NCBI GenBank assembly: GCA_023105745.1
Contig: JALGQZ010000019.1
Span: 3,472,001-3,536,000, forward strand
From: Austropuccinia psidii
Lineage: Eukaryota; Basidiomycota; Pucciniomycetes; Pucciniales; Sphaerophragmiaceae
Length of the DNA: 64,000 nucleotides
Direction of reading: 5' to 3'
Shown here: positions 1 to 10,745 of the stretch, piece after piece
How positions within the stretch are numbered: the stretch's first letter is position 1
Layout of the letters: each line of letters starts with the position of its first letter
Notes under the pieces: model-generated
Told to the model about the DNA's origin: nothing
The model's input: the letters and a program-made list of their open reading frames with translations, nothing else
Database searches by the model: none
Made by a program: the position numbers and the translations under genes

Positions 1-110
1 TTGGTAATTTACTTTGTACCAGATGATTCAACAGGAGGTATATGCTAAGAAATCTTTTCCTCAAGGGGAATTTTTCAGCATCACCATATTTATATGGTTT
101 TATTAAGCTT
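1..110 (-). pseudogene. Integrase C-terminal fragment of the oldest Ty3/gypsy copy (G1)
   Basis: On the minus strand these bases match, with scattered substitutions, the integrase tail of element B at 8354-8461 (residues such as KPYK and DAEKF are readable). The same gene resumes at 53208: solo LTR X and everything nested in it were inserted here. The flanks show a degenerate 5-bp duplication, AGCTT (106-110) and AGATT (53208-53212). The chromodomain end would lie left of the window. Too decayed to code for protein. Confidence 0.8.
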
Positions 111-645
111 TGTCAGCCACTGACTCAAAACCAGAACACAAGCATGATAGCTACAATACCATAAGCTAATGGTAGGACAGAATACCACCAAAAGATGGAA
201 CTGAGCCAAACCAGATCAAAAGGTATCAAAAGAAAGAAGAAACTCACATCTTTCCAAATATGCAAGTCCCATAATCATAGGACAAAGAGTAACAACGTTA
301 TTCAAGCTCAAAGCATTTGCTGAGCATTAACCTTAATTTTCATCACCCATCTAAAGGCAGAGAAAGAGACTGAAACCCATCACATGGGTGTTCAATTTCG
401 AGTTATCCCTCAGGGATATCCAATGGTACTTGCAAAATTGAGCTAGCACCAAAACTAGAGAAGTTACATCCAAAATAAGGTCAAATAAGGGTGAGTACAA
501 TATTTACCTCTCATCTAACTTATACAGTTTTAGTGTGGGATACCTAGAGTGGGGTAATTTTTGAAAGAGCACAATCAGGGATATCTGATGGTGCCATTCA
601 TTTTTCAATAACTCAATCGGAACAATAATTATGGAGAAAACTAGT
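111..645 (+). repeat. Solo LTR X, left part (C/D LTR family)
   Basis: Starts TGTCAGCCACTGACTC, like the LTRs of element D at 8710 and 16977, in plus orientation. It is interrupted at 645/646 by a second LTR (Y) and resumes at 52335. The two parts sum to about 1408 bp, close to the 1438-bp full LTR of D. No internal region accompanies it, so it looks like a solo LTR left by LTR-LTR recombination. Confidence 0.85.
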
Positions 646-849
646 TGTCAGCCTGTGACTCAAAACCAGAGCAAAAGCATGACAGCCAAACACCATAAAC
701 CAATGGCAAAGCTGAGATACCACCAAAAAATGGAGCTGGGCCAAATCAACTAAAAAGGTATCATATGAAGGGGAAAACTTACCTGTTTCCAGATACACAA
801 GTCCCATCATCACAGGAAAAATAATAACAAACTTGTTCTGGCTTAAAGC
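646..849 (+). repeat. Solo LTR Y, left part (C/D LTR family)
   Basis: A new LTR start, TGTCAGCCTGTGACTC, lies inside LTR X, with flanking CTAGT (641-645) and CCAGT (52330-52334) as a 4-of-5 target duplication. It is split at 849/850 by element E and continues at 51114-52329. Joined length is about 1415 bp, a full LTR of the C/D family. Its terminal CA has mutated to TG. Confidence 0.85.
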
Positions 850-2830
850 TATAAGGTTTGACTATGAAACAATGAGTAAAAATTACTAATATTTTACTTA
901 TTGTACTATGAGTGTCCTTATAAATGAAATAAATAAGATAAAAATAATTATAATAATAAAGAATTATTATAATTATGGTGTAAAATAATTACATTATTAA
1001 ATAAATATAATAATATATTTTATATTATAAAGAAATAATATAATAAATAAATATATTAATATAAGATAATTAATATATTTAAAAGCACTTTATTATTGTT
1101 ACCAACAAATAATAAAGGCGTAAAAAATTGTTTTTTATTAATAAAAAACAATTAATAACAATAATACTACTAATATTGAAGTTATAAATTAATATAAATA
1201 CTATTTATATCAATTATAGAATTATTAAAGTAATAATAGAGAAAAATTATTATGATAAGAGAAATAACCTACTTTTAATGCTTAATATAATAATTTTGAA
1301 TAATTTTACACCTAAAAATGTAAATAAAACTTATTTAAATGGTGATTACAATAAAATTTAAGAGAAATTACAATTTTTCTTGATTTTACGTGGAATAGAG
1401 GTTTTTAAGAGAAATTTAAACAAAACTATTGAATAATTGCAATAATCACGTCTGAGATGATGATTATAATAATATTACCTTTTTTCTTTAATAATATAAA
1501 AGTTTTATATATAAAGAATAAAGAAATTACCTTTTTATTTAATGATTTAATGTTTTGTAAGCGTCTGAGGGGAAAACAGAGTAAAAAGAGCTCTATTTAT
1601 AGTAAATACCGCCCTCCTAGAGTCCAACAGGCTTCTAGTAGACGTGTACTGATGCTTTCTACTAGAATTGATCAATATTTTAAGGTTTGGGGATGATTAC
1701 ATCATGATCAAACCATCTTACCTCATAGTTGTGCCATTATTTAGAGTTATCACTATAACTCTACCTTTAATGACATCATAGACTTGGAAGAAGCCTAAGC
1801 TTTGTGAATTTTATTAGTTTTAATCAGATTCTAATAGTATTCACCAGTTTTATCACTTATATGACTGTTAAACCTAAAATAATATTACAGTGAGTGATCT
1901 TAAATGATCAAATTTAAGCTTAAACTTTGATCATTTATAACTTTGAAGTTATACATGCTACAGCTATTCTGAGAGTGGATTCTGATAGATTGGCATGTCA
2001 TCTTCAAATTTCCAAGAGCATTTCATTAAACTATCAAAACTGTATTTTTGATGATTTTTCTTGTAACTCCTTGTTTCTGTTGAAATTTAATATTTTAAGC
2101 TTCAAGCCATGCTTTCAAGGGGTTATACCTTGAATATTGTAATACAAAATCCATCATTCTTCATGAATTAACTAGTAAAGTCTAACTGTCTACTTTTTCT
2201 TAAGTTTGGACCACTTTCACAACAAAGTGGTCAACAGCTCTATTGATTTTAATCAGTAATCCCTGACAGGTTTTAACCTTGTTTATAACTTGTAAAATAA
2301 AGTTCATTTATGTATTCCTGAAGTAGGTATGTGGTGAATTTCTTTTTGGTTCTTCTCTCTATCATAAATATTTCAAAAGATGTTAGCTAAAATCCTTGAA
2401 TATATGCGTTGACCAAAACACTGCATATATTCAGCTTAACTCCTTTAGTATTGACTTTGGATATTAGCTTCTTAATTGTTTTATGTGTGGAACTGTATGT
2501 AGAATCCAATGGTACCATTTATCTTACATGTTGTTTCATTGGTATTTGAAGTAATTAAGTATTTATGTTTTTGATAAGGTATTATTACTTATAACTCATT
2601 AAATATTGACTTTACAGTTATGCCGTAAAAATGGTCTATGTGTATTTTACCATGGGGAATCCAATGGTATAATTTTTTTCACATGTTTATTCATTTGTTT
2701 TTAAGTTAAACCAAGTTTTATGCCTATTTATGGATTTTTGTAGTTTAAAGGTAATTATTTTTAATGTATAATTATTTTAAATATTTCTTGTGACCTTTTT
2801 GGGTATGTGGCCATATCTCAAAGGTTCACA
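850..2830 (-). repeat. 3' LTR of element E
   Basis: Reads TATAAGGTTTGACTATG at the left (ancestral TG is now TA) and AAAGGTTCACA at the right. The partner is 38855-38879 plus 49158-51113, of equal total length. On the minus strand it begins TGTGAACC, directly after a purine-rich tract, so this is the 3' copy. Both ends resemble those of the B and F LTRs, so the three families are related. Very AT-rich, with no believable coding region. Confidence 0.93.
1593..1601 (-). promoter_or_regulatory. Candidate TATA box in the E LTR
   Basis: The minus strand reads TATAAATAG, a near-perfect TATA box, in element orientation. The same sequence is kept in the other E LTR at 49876-49884 although surrounding bases differ. 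It would place transcription start a few tens of bases downstream, inside the LTR. Confidence 0.55.
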
Positions 2831-2850
2831 TTCCCTACCACCAAAAACAA
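2831..2850 (-). other. Polypurine tract of element E
   Basis: The minus strand reads GGTGGTAGGGAA immediately before the 3' LTR. It occupies the same place as the tracts of B (8161), F (40801), C (28280) and D (16965), where plus-strand DNA synthesis is primed. Confidence 0.8.
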
Positions 2851-2951
2851 TTGTACCACAATCTGATATGTGTAATTAGGGTATCATCCACTGTCCTACC
2901 TCTTCAATAGACTTCGTTTGTCTTGAAGCTCAATAATCCTTAAATTTTCTA

Positions 2952-4157
2952 TTATTTAGGTTTTTGTTCATGTCTGAACCTTCTTAGTAGTTTATCATCA
3001 TTTGTTTTATCTTTCTCAAGTAGCCATTCATCTTCTTGAGTTGAATTTCTATACCTTACAAGGTATTCTCTTTCTTTTTTGTTTCTTGTCCTTCTTTCTT
3101 TAAGGACTTTTACAATTTTCTTTTCTTCTCCTTCTTCCAAGGGGGGAATTTCAAGTGGGGGCTTATTTCTTAGTGAAAATAAATCCTTGTCACTTGATCT
3201 GTAAGTCTTTATCAGACTTACAGGGAACGTTGGGTGTTTGTTCATTAATTCACCTGTGAGTTCCAATTGCACAGCATTGGGTCCATGAAGTGCTTTAATC
3301 ATAAATGGTCCTGCAAAGGAATCTTTCAATTTCTTTGGACCTTTTATTTTATTGAAATTAAGGGTTGATACTAGGACCAAGTCTCCTATTTTGAAGTCAG
3401 GTGGTTTATGACTTTTATCCCATTTTTCTTTTGCATTTTTGAAAAAATCTTGCATACATCTGTTTGCATGGTATCTTGCTTTGTGAAGCATTATCTTAAA
3501 GCTTCTTGCTGTTGGATGTATATCCACTAAGTCCTTTTTGAGGGTATCATAAGGTAGTCTTGGATTCGAACCTTTTTCTAGACTTGCTGGTGTTTTGCCA
3601 GTAGAAGAATGGATTGATGTTTTATATGCCAGTTCAAGGGCTGGTATCAGTGTACACCAATCATGGGTAAAACCATCAGAATCTTTGAATTCTAGTCCAT
3701 AATCACAGAATATTCTGATCATATCCTCCAAGGTTTGTATCATTCTTTCTGCTAAACAATCAGTTTGGGGATGGTGAGCCGTTGAGAATGATAACTTTGT
3801 CCCAAACAAGCTATGGAGATTTGTCCATAATGCTGAAGTGAATTTTGGGTCTCTGTCACTTATGATATTTTGGAATAAGCCTGTGTGGCTAATGACTTTA
3901 TTCCATATCATTATGGCTGTGTCCAAAGCTGTGTCATCTTTATAACATGGTAGGAACATGGGAGTCTTGCTATACCTGTCAACCAACACTAGGCATGCAT
4001 TATAACTTCTGTCTCCTCCTGGAGGTAATGCTGTTACCCAATCGATATGAACTATTTCCCAAGGGAATTTTGGTTCTTGGATTTGGATCATCATTCCAAG
4101 CTTCTTTCCTGTGGCTCTGTTGGCCGTTTGACATCTGTCACAGGTCTGGCAGTATTA
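2952..4157 (-). pseudogene. Element E integrase, catalytic core to chromodomain
   Basis: 380 open codons cover the integrase core and C-terminus. The first catalytic Asp is in [12 protein letters not shown], the second in ISDRDPKF and the Glu in CLAERM. The tail (KVLKERRTRNKKEREYLVRY) is a chromodomain-like module, placing the element among chromoviruses. One TAA at 4155-4157, where relatives have an acidic codon, separates it from the zinc-binding part upstream in the same frame. Changes near catalytic residues (HPQTDC for HPQTDG) suggest relaxed selection. It ends about 120 bp before the PPT. Confidence 0.9.
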
Positions 4158-4814
4158 TGCAACATCTTTCTTCCAATTTGGCCACCAAGAGCAGGTTTTC
4201 ACCCTTTCTAGTGTTCTGTCTTCTGAAAGATGTCCAGCTGCAACACTATCATGACACTCATGTAAAATAGTGTTTATCAGGGTTCTATCTGTTGAAGCCA
4301 TAACACATGTGTGTTTTGTTCTATCATAAAGGATTCCATCAAGGAGGTGGAATCTTCCTTCATCATATGCCTTTTTCCATGTTTCATCTAATTTTGATGA
4401 AAGTGATTGATCTTTGCAGTCTTTCATTAGAAGTTGGCTTAAGATATGGCAATTATTTTCTATCTTATAGCTTTCTTTAATTTGGATGAAGAATTCTGTG
4501 CCAATGTCTGTAAAACATATTCCTGTTATATGGTGCTCTTCCTGTGGTACCCATGCTGGATTTTCAGGGGTGTTTGCTAGATCCCATCTGCTAAGACCAT
4601 CTGCATTTTTATGAATATTACCAGATTTATGAACAATAGTCATATTTCCTCTATATTCTTGGATGGAAATTTGCCATCTCAGCATGTGTCTATTTGGAGT
4701 TTTCATGTTTAATAGAGATTTTACAGCATTACAATCTGTAATCACATCAAATACTGTTCCATCCAAGTAATAATATAGTTTTTCTAAAGCCCACACTAAG
4801 CAGAGTAATTCCAT
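4158..4814 (-). pseudogene. Element E RNase H end and integrase zinc-binding region
   Basis: About 218 codons, same frame as the integrase core below. They start in RNase H ([16 protein letters not shown] sequence, then [11 protein letters not shown] and NADGLSRW) and pass through the spacer into the integrase H2C2 finger ([16 protein letters not shown]). Upstream, a 1-base deletion at about 4862-4880, in the FISRQ stretch, puts the rest of pol in another frame. Confidence 0.88.
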
Positions 4815-5977
4815 TTGGCTTGCTCCATATCTTGCTTCTGTTGGCTTTATCTGTCGTGAAATAAAAAAATTGGTCCTTCCACTGGTTTATCATTGATAAT
4901 TTGTGTCTGGTGTAGTGCAGAACCTAGTCCTTCTCCACAAGCATCAATCTAAAGTTTGCAGGGTAGTTTCCAATCTGGAATTAGAAGAAATGGGGCATTT
5001 GTTAAGGAATTTTTCAATTCTTCATATGCCTTGACTCTTTCTTCTCCCATTTCATACACTGTTTGTTGATCACATAGTTTATACAAGGATTTGGAAATTT
5101 TTGCAAAGTCCTTTATATGCTGTCTATAGTAACCAGCAAATCCTAGAAATGATTAAATTTTTTTTTTGGTTTGAGGCATTGGCTTAAGTAGTACTTCTGC
5201 TAATTTATTCTTGTCTATTCCTAGACTAAGTCCAGATACAACATGTCTTAGTGCATTTAGTTCACAATATGCAAAATGACACTTTTTCAAGGAAATTTCA
5301 TTATTCACTTGCACTATTTTTTGGAGTACCCTTTCTAGTCTTGTAAGGTGATTTTCCCAAGTTTCTGAGCAAGCTATGATATTATCAATATTCATTATTA
5401 TAAATCCTTCTGATAATTCTTCAGGAAATATGGTATTCATCATCCTTTGATAATGGGAAGGTGCATTTTTCATGCCAAATGGCATTCTTAAGTATTCAAA
5501 AATCCAACAATGGACTATTATCCTCAGTAGTTTCTTGGCATTGTCTGTTAAGACATTTTGATGAAAACCCTTTAAGGCATCCATAGCTGTAATGAACTTA
5601 GCTGGTGACAATTGTGTCAATGTCTCATGGATTCTGGGTATTGGATATCTGTCTGGAATGGTATGGGTGTTCAGGGCTCTGAAGTCTCCTACCATTCTTG
5701 ATTTTCCATTATGCCAAGTTATAATGACAGGTGTAGTGACCTCTACCTGTTCTTTATGTCCTACTTTTCTTAATACTCTGAGGTCCATTAATTCTTTAAT
5801 GTGTACCTCCAAGGCTTTTTTAGCCCTTGGACTAGCTGGGTAAGCATGTCTCCTTAGTAAAGTTGGGTAAGGCTTTTCCACATTAAGAATTATATCTACC
5901 TCATGCCAAATTATGGCACCTAGTGGCTCTTTGTCAATTTCAAAGGCATTTCTGTACTTAAATAAGAGGTCAATCAA
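4815..5977 (-). pseudogene. Element E reverse transcriptase
   Basis: RT fingers and palm are clear: [24 protein letters not shown], then [17 protein letters not shown]. The catalytic box reads NIDN where relatives have YIDD, so the second catalytic Asp is lost. The frame ends at TAA 5153-5155 after KKKI. The thumb/connection part (5152 down to about 4815) carries further stops (for example TAG near 4950) and the 1-base deletion. A TGA near 5980 breaks the link to protease. Non-functional. Confidence 0.88.
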
Positions 5978-6326
5978 TTTTTCTCACAATTTTTCTGTTA
6001 ATTCTTGATTGAATTCAGCCTCTTTGAGTTGTTCAGATATAAAAAGTTCCTTTTATGGACTTTTCTCTTCATTCTTATTAACTGTAATTTGTTTTTTGTT
6101 ATTTAAGAAGCCAAATGCTTTTCTTTTCTTGTCTCCTATGGTAAAATATCTATCTTTTTGGTTAGAGATATCTATACCATAAATTGATAAGTAGTCATTT
6201 CCAAGTATGAAGTGATTACTAGTACAGTTGTCCATTAATACAAACTCTACTTTAATTATGACACATTGTGAGGGGTGAGGAAAACCTAGTGTTAAATCAA
6301 TTATTCCAAGGGGCTTCATGCTCTCA
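5978..6326 (-). pseudogene. Element E protease C-terminal part and protease-RT linker
   Basis: 88 open codons (6053-6319) match the end of the retropepsin region, including HFILGNDYL, YGIDI and DRYFTIGD, shared with F, B and G. TAA at 6053-6055 and a TGA near 5980 interrupt the linker to RT. The sequence is cut at 6327-6331 (CTTGC) by element B and resumes at 25971. Confidence 0.85.
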
Positions 6327-6331
6327 CTTGC

Positions 6332-8160
6332 TGTAAGGTGTGGATATGAAACTTTGATTAAAAATCAAGTACTTTTCCTGTCGTCAAAATTTGTGAAGGT
6401 AAAATTCAATTAAAAATAGTAAGAAATATTATTTTTAAGAGAAAACACGCCAAATTTATTGTTTATAAATTTATTAGTATAAAACAATAATATTATAAAG
6501 ATTTATTGTTTTACCAACAATAGAAATTTATCCCAAAAATACTCTACAAGAGATATTTTAAGGCTACAAAAGAAATTTCTTCAAGAGCAATTTCAATTGG
6601 AATTCATTGAGCAAAGAACTGCAAGCAATTAATTAAAGAACAAGGTCTTTAAAAAGATTATTAAAGAGAAAACACGCCCAAAAGTGACCAGAGTGAATTT
6701 GGAAACAAAGTCACAAAGTTTACAGTGATGAAAGATGCTTTAATTCACTTTTGGGGTGGTTCAGGGGTAAAAATGATTATAAGAGTTACAAAAAATGATT
6801 ATAATGATTTTTTCACGTGGTTAAAAGGATTAAAATGATTTAAAAGTGGTGGTTGTAATCTTTTATTGATTGGTTTAACAGTGTTTAAACTAATTAATAA
6901 AACGAAAAGATTCTAACATGAAGGGAAAAGTGGGACAAAGAAGATATTCTTTTATAGCCATCAATTCTCTTACTCCAAAAGTAAACTTTACTCTTGTCAG
7001 TCGTGAAAAACAGTCCGACAACAGAAAAGCCAATTATGGCATCATTGAACCCTGGTTTAGACCAAAAAGGGCTGGTTTAAGCCATTTTTAGCCATTTTAG
7101 ACCCTTAAATCAGCCATTACTATAGCAATACCAGGGCTAGAGCCTTCAAAACACGTAAGAATGTGTTTCAGAGACGTAGAAACCAGTTAAAACTGTTCTT
7201 ACTATGATTGTTTTATCTTAAGGGTAGTTTTACCCTCTTGGCAACAGCCAAAACTACCCCAGTTGGTATCAAAACCTCATCATCAATTGAGTCCACAGAC
7301 CCTGTACCTCAATTCCAGTCCAAAAGTGATGAACATTTGCATGAATTTTGACATCCCACGCCTGTCAGAAAGGATTTTGGGGGTCTAGCTCCCCCTTAGA
7401 GCTGGAGTTCCTTTTCCCCCCCAAATTTAATCTTTCCAATTTATTTTTCCTTTAATTCCTCATCATGTATTATACTTATAATTTACATATGTAATTAAAT
7501 TGAATTGTACAGTACAATACAGTAATAATTCATACCTCATATGTAAATCAAAGTTCACTTATTTAATACACGCGCACATTTTGACATTTCAATTGAATTC
7601 AATTGAAAATACTTCAATTCCTCATAACTTCTAAACTAAACACAACACCTCAATTTTAACACAAAAATTGATGGTTAACACCACATGTGGTGTGAATTAA
7701 ATTAAAGTTTTGAGAACTTTCAACTTTTGTATTGAAAATACTAAAAACTTAATTTAAGCTTATTTAGAGTTGAGTTACAAGAATTTCACTCAGAGGTGAC
7801 CCCACCTGATTTTTTATGAGGAATCCAAGGGTGAAATAATTTTGATATGTTTATTTATTGTATAAAAAGTTATAATAATTTTTATTTCACTTTTTTCCAA
7901 ATTTATTTATTTTTTCACAATTTTGTTAAAATTTTATTTTTACTTAATTTTTTCAAGTATAAATGTAATTTTATAATTCCAAAATTTAATGTAATTTTAT
8001 TTTTAAGTTGTAATTAATTTTTTTTTATTTTGAATATAATTTTATATTTATATTTTGATTTTTATTTTAATAATATGAATAAATTTATTTTATTTATATT
8101 TATATGTTAATTTTGTATTTGTGGTCTTTTGGGTATATGAAATTACCTCTAAGGCTCACA
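6332..8160 (-). repeat. 3' LTR of element B
   Basis: Runs from TGTAAGGTGTGGATATG to TCTAAGGCTCACA, 1829 bp against 1797 bp for the partner at 24174-25970; the difference is small indels. The coding tail and PPT abut at 8161, making this the 3' copy. AT-rich, with CCCCC-containing and GAATTC-rich patches but no gene. Confidence 0.95.
6950..6956 (-). promoter_or_regulatory. Candidate TATA box in the B 3' LTR
   Basis: The minus strand reads TATAAAA within GGCTATAAAAGAAT, in element orientation. It is conserved at 24792-24798 in the 5' LTR, where it could drive B transcription. Confidence 0.55.
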
Positions 8161-8179
8161 TTCCCTCCCCCTAAAAAAG
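8161..8179 (-). other. Polypurine tract of element B
   Basis: The minus strand reads TTTTTTAGGGGGAGGGAA directly before the LTR start TGTGAGCC, the typical Ty3 priming site for plus-strand synthesis. Confidence 0.85.
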
Positions 8180-8183
8180 AATA

Positions 8184-8709
8184 TTACTTTGTAATATTGG
8201 CATTTCTAGTTCGTCTGAATCTCCTGAGGAGTTTGGTAGCTTCTGGTATATCTTTTTCTTCTAACCATTCATCTTCAAAAGTTGGGTCACTGTACCTAAG
8301 AAGGTATTCCCTTACTTTCTTGGTTCGTAATTTCCTTTCTTTAAGAACTTTGGTAATTTTCTTAGTACCAGATGTTTCAATAGGAAGTATAACTTGGGGA
8401 ATCTTATTCCTCAAGGGAAATTTCTCAGCATCACTAGATTTATATGGCTTTATCAAGCTCACTGGAAATGTAGGATGCTTATTGCTAAGTTCTTCAGATA
8501 ACTCTACTTCAACAGCATTTTCTCCATGGAGGACCTTAATCAAAAAAGGTCCTGCAAAGGAGTCTTTAAACTTTTTACATCCTTTGATGTTATTGAAGTT
8601 AGTGGTGGACACAAGAACTAGGTCCCCCACTTTGAGATCTGGAGTTGAATGTGATTTATCCCATTTGTCTTTAGCATATGAAAAAGAGTCCTCCATGCAC
8701 CTTACTGCA
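8184..8709 (-). pseudogene. Element B integrase C-terminus and chromodomain
   Basis: About 170 codons: the KWDKSH region, [18 protein letters not shown], the [13 protein letters not shown] motif common to Ty3 integrase tails, then a chromodomain-like segment (KVLKERKLRTKKVREYL) ending RRFRRTRN. It stops 24 bp before the PPT, as in F. The gene is cut at 8709/8710 by D, inserted in plus orientation, and continues at 18415. This part itself has no stop. Confidence 0.9.
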
Positions 8710-10147
8710 TGTCAGCCTGTGACTCAAAGCCAGAGCACAAGCATGACAGCCAAAATACCATAAACCAATGGTATAGCCAAGATACCACCAAAACATTGAG
8801 CTGAGCCAAATTAGCTCAAAAGGTATCAAAAGAAAGAGGAAACTCACCTCTTTGTGAAAATATAAGTCCCATCACCATAGGACAAGAAATAACAAAGTTA
8901 TTCCTGCTCAAAGTTATTGCTGAGCATAAACCCTATTTTTCACCTCTCATCTAAAATCTAGAAGGAGAGGCTTAACCCCATCAAATGGGTATTCAAAATG
9001 AAGCTCTAAGCCAGGGCTATCTAATGGTGCTAGCCAAACTGAGCTAGCACCAGTATTACTTGAGTTATGGTCAAATTCAGACCAAATAAGGGTGAACAAA
9101 ACATTCACCTCTCATCTAACTTTTACAGTTTTAGTGTGAGATACCTAAAGTGGGGTCTTTTTGGAAATAGCAAAATCAGGGCTATCTTATGGTGCCATCC
9201 ATTTTCTCATAGCTCAACTACAACAGAAGTTATTGGCCAAACAAGGTTAATACAGCTTTTGCCCAGACCACGCCAATGTACAAAAATACTTGTACATGGG
9301 ATAACTTTGTCATATTTAATGATAACCATGTCAAGTTGGGTACCATTGCGTAGAGCTCATACAGAGCTATTCAATGAACCAACTTTGAGCTTGATATCTC
9401 TAAAACTGACAGAGTTATGACCATTTTAAGGTCAAAATCCCACCTGCTGTCAGATACAGCCTTACCATGGGATAATATCCCATAACCATGAATATGAGGT
9501 GTCAAATAGACGAAGAAGCATGTTTTTACTTCAATACCTCATATGTCAGCCAATACTGGGGTCCCATACAGTTTCTGTACAGCATTCTACGCGTCATACA
9601 CGTCAGAATCAGGCTGTGAGGTCCCCAGATGAAAATCTTCACCCTGTATTGATGAAATCCGCCCAGATGTGGTTCCAAAACCACATCTGAGCCCAATACA
9701 GAGTATACAGGCTGTTTGCAAACCACAAGCCTGTCATAGAGAGTGAAAAATCTTCACTTCCTCTATGTGGAAAGGTCTAGCAGCCTTTCCACCTCAATTT
9801 CAGGATAAAAGGAGGGCTTTTCACAGCCAAAAACCTTTCCTCATCCTGCTCTTGAATAACCTACGTAGTAAACTTTCAAAAACAGTTTTACTCTTGGTTA
9901 ATAATCAGGTATAATTATAAACTTAATTATTGTAGTCTTTATTATTGTAACCCAACAGATAAAACTGCACCCAGGGCTTTCAGCAGCGCTCACCACCACT
10001 ATATTTCCATAGTAAAGCCCTTAAAATCTCAATTCAATCATCTTTTATCAACCTTTTATCTTTAAAAATCTATTTTTTACCGTGTCACAGTCATAGTTTC
10101 AGTTGTAAATAGCCTTATTACCTCTTCAACATAGACTCAGCCTGACA
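8710..10147 (+). repeat. 5' LTR of element D
   Basis: Begins TGTCAGCC and ends GGCTGACA-type (CAGCCTGACA). Same length as the 3' copy, with a few percent substitutions by eye. A TATA-like GGATAAAAGG at 9803-9812 lies about 340 bp before the LTR end, a plausible U3/R border; the same element is at 18070-18079. It contains a 63-codon open frame (9499-9690) that also exists in the C LTRs. Confidence 0.95.
9803..9812 (+). promoter_or_regulatory. TATA-like element in the D LTR
   Basis: GGATAAAAGG precedes a block conserved in both C and D LTRs (CATCCTGCTCTTGAATA). It is present again at 18070-18079, and in C as a near match on the minus strand at 27177-27186. A weak match to the consensus. Confidence 0.35.
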
Positions 10148-10150
10148 TTT

Positions 10151-10166
10151 TGGGGGCCTGGCCGTG
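10151..10166 (+). other. Primer-binding site of element D
   Basis: TGGGGGCCTGGCCGTG starts three bases after the LTR end. The same GC-rich block follows the 5' LTR of C and F exactly and of E with one change, so it is functional sequence. It begins TGG as expected for pairing to a tRNA CCA end; I do not recognise the tRNA. Confidence 0.75.
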
Positions 10167-10194
10167 TTTTAAATCTTTGTTTTGGACCTTATAA

Positions 10195-10745
10195 GTAAGT
10201 CTTTTCTCTCTTTATGACTTATTAACCAAGTGTTTTATCTTTTTTTAGGTGTAATTTCTCTATTTAAAAATATATTTTATATATATTTATCTTTCTTTAT
10301 ACATATACTCATATTATAAGAGTATTTTTCACGTGGCGAATACCCACTGAATATAACTATTTTTGGCGTGTTTTGTATATAAAAACACATAAGCCATCAA
10401 TAAGTCCTGTATTCTTGACTGAATAAGGACACCTCTGACTGAAAAACCATCAGTTGAGGCGTGGATTAAGTGTATTGTTAACTCAATAACACTTATACAA
10501 AAACCACTTGTACAGAATACACTTGAAAACCACAAGTGTATCTGTGGGATACTGGCACACAAACAGTGTGACAGGGTACCAAAAGCTGTAATTCTGACGT
10601 GGAATTGTTGATTCAATTACACTGTCATTATACAGGGCACATTGTAGTAACATACAAGCCCAGAGGCCAATCTTAGACGTGCTCAACCAGCATTTTTAAG
10701 AAGTCTTAACTGACATAAGTCCTCCCTTTTCTGCCTTGATTTCAG
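10195..10745 (+). other. Leader intron 1 of element D; splicing builds the ORF1 start codon
   Basis: Donor TATAA|GTAAGT at 10195 and acceptor TTTCAG|TGG at 10745, 551 bp. Joining A10194 to T10746 G10747 makes ATG followed in frame by GAA GAA AAT (ORF1). Element C has the same arrangement with a 559-bp intron (34503-35061). No other ATG opens this frame nearby. The rest of the stretch is AT-rich leader with no gene. Confidence 0.65.

Noticed and set aside
1457..1696. 79-codon frame, repeated as 82 codons at 49731-49979
   Set aside because: Antisense in both E LTRs; kept only because the LTRs are copies.
8104..8763. 219-codon plus-strand frame
   Set aside because: Reverse of the B integrase tail running into the D LTR.
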